Source of the DNA: Corynebacterium tuberculostearicum
GTDB taxonomy: Bacteria > Actinomycetota > Actinomycetes > Mycobacteriales > Mycobacteriaceae
Reading direction: 5' to 3'
Assembly (NCBI RefSeq): GCF_030506365.1
Contig: NZ_CP073092.1
Location: 248,001 to 312,000, forward strand
Length of the DNA: 64,000 nucleotides
Both the position numbers and the translations under genes were made by a program. The notes under the pieces were generated by a model, which ran no database searches, was not told the origin of the DNA, and worked only from the letters and a program-made list of their open reading frames with translations. Shown piece after piece: positions 58,375 through 64,000 of the stretch. The first letter of the stretch is position 1. Each line of letters begins with the position of its first letter.

Positions 58375-59727
58375 GTGAAAAAGTTTTTTAGCCGAGGAAC
58401 CGAACTCGGCCTGCTCATCCTATCCGCCATCGTCTTCGCTATCACTTTGGTCAGCCTGGAGCTATCCCAAGACAACGCGCTGACGATGGACCTGGTTTAT
58501 CTCATCGGCGGATTCATCGGCGTCTTTACCGTTGCCCACCTGGTGATGTGCTTCCTTGCGCCGTATGCCGATCAGATCATGCTGCCCATCGTGGCGATCC
58601 TCAACGGCATCGGGCTCATCATGCTGGCCCGCCTGGATCTGGTCAATGAAGGCGGGCTCGCCGTGCGCCAGGTCATGTGGACCATCGTCGGACTCGTGTT
58701 ATTTGTACTGGTCCTAGCCATTTTAAAGGACCACAGGTCACTGACGCGCTACTCCTATATCTTGGGCGCCGCCGGCCTCATCCTGCTGGCCCTGCCGCTA
58801 GTATGGCCGCAGCCCCCTGACGTGGAGGCACGCATCTGGCTAAATCTGGGGCCCTTCTCCATTCAACCGGGCGAGTTCTCCAAGATTTTGTTGATCTTGT
58901 TCTTCGCCATGCTGCTGACGCAGAAGCGCTCCCTCTTTACCGTTGCAGGCTACCGCGTACTCGGCATCTCCCTGCCGCGCCTGCGTGACCTCGCGCCCAT
59001 CCTGATCGTGTGGGCCATCGCGATCGTCATCATGGGCATTTCCAATGACTTTGGCCCGGCACTGCTACTGTTTAGCACCGTCCTCGGCATGCTATTCATG
59101 GCCACTGGCCGAGTGAGCTGGCTGCTCATCGGCGTGGTCCTCGTCGGCGTCGGCGGGTTTGGCATTTACCAGATTTCCTCCAAGATCCAGCAGCGCTTTT
59201 CCAACTTCCTGGATCCGCTGGGTAACTATGACGTCACGGGTTTCCAGCTCTCCCAATCGCTATTCGGCTTGTCTTCCGGCGGCATCTCTGGCAGCGGCTT
59301 GGGCGAGGGGCATCCAGAACTAGTTCCGGTGGCCCACTCGGACTACATCCTTGCTGCAATCGGTGAGGAGTTCGGCCTCATCGGCCTCGCCGCCGTGCTG
59401 GTGCTTTTCGGTATGCTGACCACCCGCGGTTTCGGCACCGCGCTGCGCACCCGCGATACCTACGGCAAGCTGGTGGCCTCCGGTCTTTCTCTTACCTTGG
59501 CCGTGCAGGTCTTCGTGGTCACCGGCGGCATCTCGGCCCTGCTGCCGATGACCGGCCTGACCACGCCATTCATGTCTGCCGGTGGTTCCTCTCTCATGGC
59601 TAACTACGTGTTATTGGCGATTCTGCTGCGGATCTCTAACGCGGCTCGTCGCCCCATGCAGGAGACCTCGGGCAATGCTCCGAGCGATACCTCCATGTTC
59701 CCGTCGGTCCAGGAGGCTCACCGATGA
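58375..59727 (+). CDS. rodA: FtsW/RodA/SpoVE-family peptidoglycan polymerase
   Basis: SEDS-family glycosyltransferase polymerising lipid II in the membrane. 450 residues with about 12 helices. Signature sequence SLFGLSSGGISGSGLGEGHP and HSDYILAAIGEEFGLIG. The start is GTG with GGGAGG upstream, 3 bp after the pstP stop. It works with the coupled class B transpeptidase PbpA and is placed here under kinase control. Length matches RodA/FtsW, with a short polar C-tail. Confidence 0.94.
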   Translation: MKKFFSRGTELGLLILSAIVFAITLVSLELSQDNALTMDLVYLIGGFIGVFTVAHLVMCFLAPYADQIMLPIVAILNGIGLIMLARLDLVNEGGLAVRQVMWTIVGLVLFVLVLAILKDHRSLTRYSYILGAAGLILLALPLVWPQPPDVEARIWLNLGPFSIQPGEFSKILLILFFAMLLTQKRSLFTVAGYRVLGISLPRLRDLAPILIVWAIAIVIMGISNDFGPALLLFSTVLGMLFMATGRVSWLLIGVVLVGVGGFGIYQISSKIQQRFSNFLDPLGNYDVTGFQLSQSLFGLSSGGISGSGLGEGHPELVPVAHSDYILAAIGEEFGLIGLAAVLVLFGMLTTRGFGTALRTRDTYGKLVASGLSLTLAVQVFVVTGGISALLPMTGLTTPFMSAGGSSLMANYVLLAILLRISNAARRPMQETSGNAPSDTSMFPSVQEAHR

Positions 59728-61154
59728 ATCGATCCATCCGTCTAGTGTCCCTGTTCGCCATCATTTTGACCGCCATTTTGCTGGTCAATATGACGGTAAT
59801 CCAGGCTTTTTCTGAAGATAAGTATGCCCATAATCCGCGGAACATGCGCGGGTTTATGGAGATGCAAACCACCCCGCGTGGCCAGATCTTTGCGGGCAAT
59901 ACCGTGCTGGCGCAGTCTACGCAAAACCCGGATGAGACCTACTCGCGCTCCTACCCCATTGATTCGCCGGCCTTTGGCAACCTGACCGGTTACCTGTCGA
60001 GCCAGTTTGGCGCCTCCGAGTTGGAGTCATCCCAAAATGACATCCTCAATGGCACCGATGACTCCCTGATGAAGCAGAATTGGCTCGATGCACTGGCCGA
60101 TAAACCGAAGCAGGGCGCCAACGTAGAGGTCACCATCGATCCTGCGCTCCAGCAGGCGGCTTACGATCAGCTCGTGGGTCCTGGCTACGAGGGCTCTGCG
60201 GTGGCCATTCAGCCTTCGACCGGCAAGATCCTTGCCATGGCCTCCAACCCTGGCTATAACCCCAATGATCTGATGGGCGATTCCGCCGAGGAGAATTGGG
60301 CCAACCTGCAGGAGCAAGAGGGACAGCCGCTGGTCAACCACGCCGGTGCAGAAACGCTGCCTCCGGGTTCCATCTTCAAGATCATTACCACCGCAGCAGG
60401 CCTTAACAATGGCTTTGATCCTTCCTCCACCCTGACCGGTTCCAATGTCATTACCTTGCCAGACACGGTGACGGAGCTGACTAACTATGCCAACCAAAAG
60501 TGCAACGGCCAGGATGCGGTGACCCTGCAGACCGCCTTCGCGCTGTCGTGCAATACCGCTTTTGTGGAGATGTCGGAGCAGCTCGGCGCTGATGAGTTGC
60601 GCAAGTACGCCAAGGCCTTTGGCGTAGGCGAGAACTACGACCTCGGCGTGTCTACCTCCGCCGGCACCTTGGGCGATTTGCCGGATGGGGCGGCCACGGC
60701 GCAGTCCGCCATTGGCCAGCGCGACGTCACCATGACCGCGCTGCAGGCAGCCGTCATGGCGGGCACCGTGGCTAATAAGGGCACCCGCATGCAGCCCTAC
60801 CTGGTCAATCGCATTACCGACGCCCAGATGAAGGACATCCGCACCACCAAACCAAAGAAGGCGGACCAAGCGGTTAACGAGGACACTGCGGCTACGCTTA
60901 CTGATTTGATGTACGCCTCCGAGCGTTCGTCCTGGGGCTATGACGGTAACGGCTTTGCCTCGAAGACCGGCACCGCCGAGCATGGCGAGGGCCTGGCCCC
61001 GCACGTGTGGTACGTCGCCTTCGATCCGGAGCGGGATATTGCAGTGGGCGTCGTGGTGAAAAATGGTGGTAACTTAGGTGAGTCCGCGACGGGCGGCAAG
61101 GTTTCCGGCCCGATTGGCCGCGCTATCCTGCGCGCATACCAGGGGGAGCAGTAA
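59724..61154 (+). CDS. pbpA: Class B penicillin-binding protein (transpeptidase)
   Basis: Cross-links peptidoglycan at the septum or pole with RodA. 476 residues: short cytoplasmic tail and a membrane anchor (about 6-27), a pedestal, then transpeptidase motifs LPPGSIFKIITT (SxxK, Ser about 216), SCNTAF (SxN) and FASKTGTAEHGEG (KTG). Overlaps rodA by 4 bp (ATGA) and shares one base with pknA (TAATG). Confidence 0.95.
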   Translation: MNRSIRLVSLFAIILTAILLVNMTVIQAFSEDKYAHNPRNMRGFMEMQTTPRGQIFAGNTVLAQSTQNPDETYSRSYPIDSPAFGNLTGYLSSQFGASELESSQNDILNGTDDSLMKQNWLDALADKPKQGANVEVTIDPALQQAAYDQLVGPGYEGSAVAIQPSTGKILAMASNPGYNPNDLMGDSAEENWANLQEQEGQPLVNHAGAETLPPGSIFKIITTAAGLNNGFDPSSTLTGSNVITLPDTVTELTNYANQKCNGQDAVTLQTAFALSCNTAFVEMSEQLGADELRKYAKAFGVGENYDLGVSTSAGTLGDLPDGAATAQSAIGQRDVTMTALQAAVMAGTVANKGTRMQPYLVNRITDAQMKDIRTTKPKKADQAVNEDTAATLTDLMYASERSSWGYDGNGFASKTGTAEHGEGLAPHVWYVAFDPERDIAVGVVVKNGGNLGESATGGKVSGPIGRAILRAYQGEQ

Positions 61155-62599
61155 TGAATAGCGCCGAGAATAAGGAACATCTCCAGGCACTGATTGGCAG
61201 CGACTACGAGCTGCAGTGGGTAATCGGCCACGGCGGAATGTCCACCGTGTGGCTGGCTGATGACACCCGCAATGATCGTGAGGTAGCGCTCAAGGTTCTG
61301 CGTCCAGAATTTTCCGATAACCAGGAGTTCCTCTCGCGCTTCCGCAACGAGGCGAAATCGGCCGAATCCATTCAGTCCGAGAACGTGGTGGCCACTTATG
61401 ACTACCGCGAGCTAGAGGATAACAGCCGCAAGTTCTGCTTCATGGCCTTGGAGTATGTGCGCGGCGAATCCCTCGCCGACCTTTTGGCGCGCGAAAATAC
61501 GCTGCAAGAAGAGCTCGCTCTCGACGTCCTCGAGCAGGCGGCGCATGGCCTCTCCATCATTCACCGCATGGAGCTGGTCCACCGGGATATTAAGCCCGGC
61601 AACCTCCTCATTACGCAAAATGGCCAGGTCAAGATCACGGACTTTGGCATTGCAAAGGCGGCCGCGGCCGTGCCGCTGACCCGCACCGGCATGGTGGTGG
61701 GTACCGCGCAATATGTATCGCCCGAGCAAGCACAGGGCAAGGACGTCACGCCGGCTTCCGACGTCTATTCGCTCGGCGTCGTGGGCTATGAAATGCTCGC
61801 CGGCAAGCGCCCGTTTACCGGAGATTCCTCCGTGTCCATCGCTTTGGCCCACATCAACCAGGAGCCGGAGCCACTATCGACGAATATCAGCGCCCCTGCG
61901 CGCGAGCTCATTCGCATTGCGTTGCGCAAGGATCCGGCCACCCGCTATGCCGATGGCAATGAGTTCACCCTGGCCATCTCCGCAGTTCGCTTGGGCAAGC
62001 GCCCGCCGCAGCCTAAGTCCGCACCACTAACGCAACGCGCACCCGAGCCCTCACCGTCAGCATCGACGGAGATGTTGGGCGACGTTGCCCAGCCCACCAC
62101 CATCCATCCGGCCGCGGGCACCGCTCCGGCTAAGGAATCCAAGGGCGGTTCCTCTTTCCTGAAGGGTTTAGGTATCACCCTGCTCCTCGCAGCCGTGGCC
62201 GGTGGTGGTTACCTCGCATACCAGCAGCTAAGCGATAACGAGGGAGAAAGCGAACCCTCCAGCACACCGGAGACCTCGGTGGTTACGGAGTATCGCGATC
62301 CCACCACCACCCCGCAGGACACCCCGGACGAAGATACGGAAGAGGCCCCGGAGCCGGTGACGGTGACAGAGACGGAGCCGCAGGAATCCAATCTGGAAGA
62401 AGCCCCCCGCACGACTCACCGCGAGGCACCCACGCGCCACTCGCCTACTCGCCAGGAACAGCCCCCGGCCGTAACAACGCAACAGAATCCGCAGGATACG
62501 CACGTTGAAACTACATCTGAGCTGGATACTCCAGTAAACTCGCAGGCTAATGAGCTCCCCGGAGACTTGGCTGATCTACTTACACAGGAGGGTGACTAA
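61154..62599 (+). CDS. pknA: Serine/threonine protein kinase PknA
   Basis: Membrane kinase controlling cell shape and division. 481 residues: kinase domain (about 10-275) with GHGGMSTVWLADDTRN, ALKVLRPE, HRDIKPGNLLIT (about 142), DFGIAKAAAA and VGTAQYVSPEQAQGKDV. The linker is followed by a membrane helix (about 334-356, FLKGLGITLLLAAVAGGGYL) and an extracellular Thr/Glu/Pro-rich tail without PASTA repeats. Contiguous with pknB. Confidence 0.95.
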   Translation: MNSAENKEHLQALIGSDYELQWVIGHGGMSTVWLADDTRNDREVALKVLRPEFSDNQEFLSRFRNEAKSAESIQSENVVATYDYRELEDNSRKFCFMALEYVRGESLADLLARENTLQEELALDVLEQAAHGLSIIHRMELVHRDIKPGNLLITQNGQVKITDFGIAKAAAAVPLTRTGMVVGTAQYVSPEQAQGKDVTPASDVYSLGVVGYEMLAGKRPFTGDSSVSIALAHINQEPEPLSTNISAPARELIRIALRKDPATRYADGNEFTLAISAVRLGKRPPQPKSAPLTQRAPEPSPSASTEMLGDVAQPTTIHPAAGTAPAKESKGGSSFLKGLGITLLLAAVAGGGYLAYQQLSDNEGESEPSSTPETSVVTEYRDPTTTPQDTPDEDTEEAPEPVTVTETEPQESNLEEAPRTTHREAPTRHSPTRQEQPPAVTTQQNPQDTHVETTSELDTPVNSQANELPGDLADLLTQEGD

Positions 62600-62602
62600 G
62601 CG

Positions 62603-64000
62603 ATGGTCAATGACCGCTATCGGAGAGGCGAGATCATCGGCGCCGGCGGCATGTCTGAGGTCTATGCTGCCGAAGACACCGTCCTAGGCCGCCAAGTAGC
62701 GGTAAAGATGCTCCGCCCGGAAATGGCGCGCGACGTCAACTTCCGTGAGCGTTTTTACCGCGAGGCCCAGAACTCGGGCAAGCTGAATCACCCCAATATC
62801 GTGGCGGTTTATGACACCGGCGAAACCGAACTGGATGGCATGACCATCCCATATATCGTCATGGAGCGGGTCAACGGCCGCACCCTGCGCGATATCATTC
62901 GCGAGGACGGAGCCCTGTCCGCCCAGGAAGCGGCGGATATCCTCAAACCGGTAGCGGATGCACTGCAAGCCTCGCACGAGGCCGGGATTATCCACCGCGA
63001 TATCAAGCCGGCGAATATTATGCTCACCAACACCGGCCAGGTAAAGGTGATGGATTTCGGCATCGCCCGTGCCTTGGATGATTCCACCTCGGCGATGACG
63101 CAAACTTCCGCCGTTATCGGCACCGCCCAGTACCTTTCCCCGGAGCAGGCTCGCGGTAAGAACGCGGATGCCCGCTCGGATGTCTATGCGCTGGGCTGCG
63201 TACTTTATGAGGCGCTCACTGGCCATACTCCTTTTGAGGGCGAAACCCCCTTTGCAGTTGCATATCAACATGTACAGGAAGAGCCGACCCCGCCGTCGGA
63301 GCTCATCGCGGATCCCTCGCTGACTCCTACCCAACGCGTCAATATCGATGCGGTAGTACTTACCGCTATGGCCAAGCACCCGGCGGATCGCTATCAGTCC
63401 GCTTGGGAGATGGCCGGCGATTTGGAACGCCTGCGCAATGGGCAGATCACCGCGGCGGCGCGCATGCACGTCAACGAGGAAGAAGACGAGCAGCCTACCG
63501 AAATGGTCGGTGCCGCCGCACCAGCTGCGGCCGCGCACCGCGCGCCAATCCAGTCCACCCGCCCCACCGAGGACGATGACAATCAGGGTGGCGGCTGGAT
63601 GAAGTGGCTGGCAGCCTTCCTGGCCGCCCTCTTGGTGGCCATTGTGGGCTACTTTGCCTGGGATTTCTTCTCCTCCGAAAAGGAATCTGAGGATAAGCCA
63701 CGCCAGACCCAATCGGCCCACGAGGACAAAATCACCGTGCCCGAGGTGGAAAACCGCCCGCGCAACGAGGTGGTTAAGGAACTGGAAGACATGGGTCTGC
63801 AGGTCACCGTCAATGAGGAGGCCAACCCGGATATTCCACGCAATAATGCCATCCGCATTAATCCGGCCCCAGGCTCCGAGCTGCAAAAGAATGCCTCGGT
63901 CACGTTGACCGTTTCCTCCGGCAAGGAGATTACGGACGTCCCGGATATCACCGGCATGACCTTGGATGAGGCCGCTCGAGCCCTCGAAGGAGCAGGCTTG
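62603..64000 (+). CDS. pknB: Serine/threonine protein kinase PknB with PASTA domains, 3' end outside window
   Basis: Essential kinase sensing muropeptides. 466 residues visible: kinase domain with GAGGMSEVYAAEDTVLGRQV, AVKMLRPEMA, HRDIKPANIMLT (about 132), MDFGIARALDD, VIGTAQYLSPEQARGKNADA. The acidic linker precedes a membrane helix (about 332-354, WMKWLAAFLAALLVAIVGYF). PASTA domain 1 is VPEVENRPRNEVVKELEDMG and on; domain 2 begins at VPDITGMTLDEAARALE. Starts 3 bp after pknA. Remaining PASTA repeats are beyond the right edge. Confidence 0.96.
   Translation, partial: MVNDRYRRGEIIGAGGMSEVYAAEDTVLGRQVAVKMLRPEMARDVNFRERFYREAQNSGKLNHPNIVAVYDTGETELDGMTIPYIVMERVNGRTLRDIIREDGALSAQEAADILKPVADALQASHEAGIIHRDIKPANIMLTNTGQVKVMDFGIARALDDSTSAMTQTSAVIGTAQYLSPEQARGKNADARSDVYALGCVLYEALTGHTPFEGETPFAVAYQHVQEEPTPPSELIADPSLTPTQRVNIDAVVLTAMAKHPADRYQSAWEMAGDLERLRNGQITAAARMHVNEEEDEQPTEMVGAAAPAAAAHRAPIQSTRPTEDDDNQGGGWMKWLAAFLAALLVAIVGYFAWDFFSSEKESEDKPRQTQSAHEDKITVPEVENRPRNEVVKELEDMGLQVTVNEEANPDIPRNNAIRINPAPGSELQKNASVTLTVSSGKEITDVPDITGMTLDEAARALEGAGL

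Noticed and set aside
1..64000. CRISPR arrays, prophage, rRNA genes or a plasmid origin
   Set aside because: No regularly spaced repeats, phage structural genes or rRNA sequence were seen. The only origin-like signal is the DnaA-box pair noted separately.

Overview
The window is a stretch of high-GC actinobacterial chromosome, almost certainly Corynebacterium (species not determinable by eye; the C. striatum / C. aurimucosum / C. minutissimum group would fit). The reasons are the core fhaA-fhaB-pstP-rodA-pbpA-pknA-pknB cluster at the right end, the bioB-bsaP pair with a BioQ-type operator, the corynebacterial erm(X) gene with its leader peptide, and DtxR-like boxes.

Layout. 1-4.9 kb is a choline to glycine-betaine locus: betA (cut by the window edge) diverges from betT-betB. 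An intact IS3-family (IS150-like) element sits in the loop of what was the betB terminator (5.0-6.4 kb). 6.5-21.6 kb is mostly housekeeping or metabolic genes: FMN reductase, AlkB-like dioxygenase, acetyltransferase, HrpB helicase, TSUP and AbrB membrane proteins, DUF885 peptidase, LOG protein, ROK regulator, HAD hydrolase, ferritin, SulP transporter, a phosphoribosyltransferase and AMP nucleosidase. 21.8-23.9 kb is an AT-richer patch with an MFS exporter and an ArsR-type regulator that has two large operators. 23.9-31.7 kb is a complete kdpFABCDE potassium-uptake operon on the minus strand. It includes the tiny kdpF and, upstream of it, an additional 28-residue membrane micropeptide with a strong Shine-Dalgarno. 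32.2-42.1 kb returns to core genes: lipase, sirtuin, bsaP-bioB, M20 peptidase, secreted and membrane hypotheticals, a CHY zinc-finger protein, PrsW-like protease, HNH protein and LURP-one protein.

42.1-55.4 kb is an accessory region built from several insertions. A decayed IS6-family copy is followed by a copper-resistance module: CopB-type ATPase, a CopZ-like chaperone behind two tandem palindromic operators, a two-component system, a CueP-like lipoprotein and a multicopper oxidase. This module ends inside a truncated exonuclease gene. After that come a duplicated 45-bp scrap of the LURP-one 3' end, three terminators, a degenerate fragment that looks like a DUF4263/Shedu-type protein, and a cmtR-cadD cadmium module. 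An intact IS6-family element follows; its right inverted repeat appears to supply the -35 box of the erm(X) promoter. Then come erm(X) with its attenuator, an ISL3-type transposase remnant and a tRNA-Leu(CAG).

From 55.7 kb to the end is the conserved Ser/Thr-kinase and cell-elongation cluster, tightly coupled by overlapping starts and stops. It links phospho-signalling (PknA, PknB, PstP, FhaA, FhaB) with peptidoglycan synthesis (RodA, PbpA). No CRISPR array, rRNA or prophage was seen. All assignments were made by reading the sequence; no database search was run.
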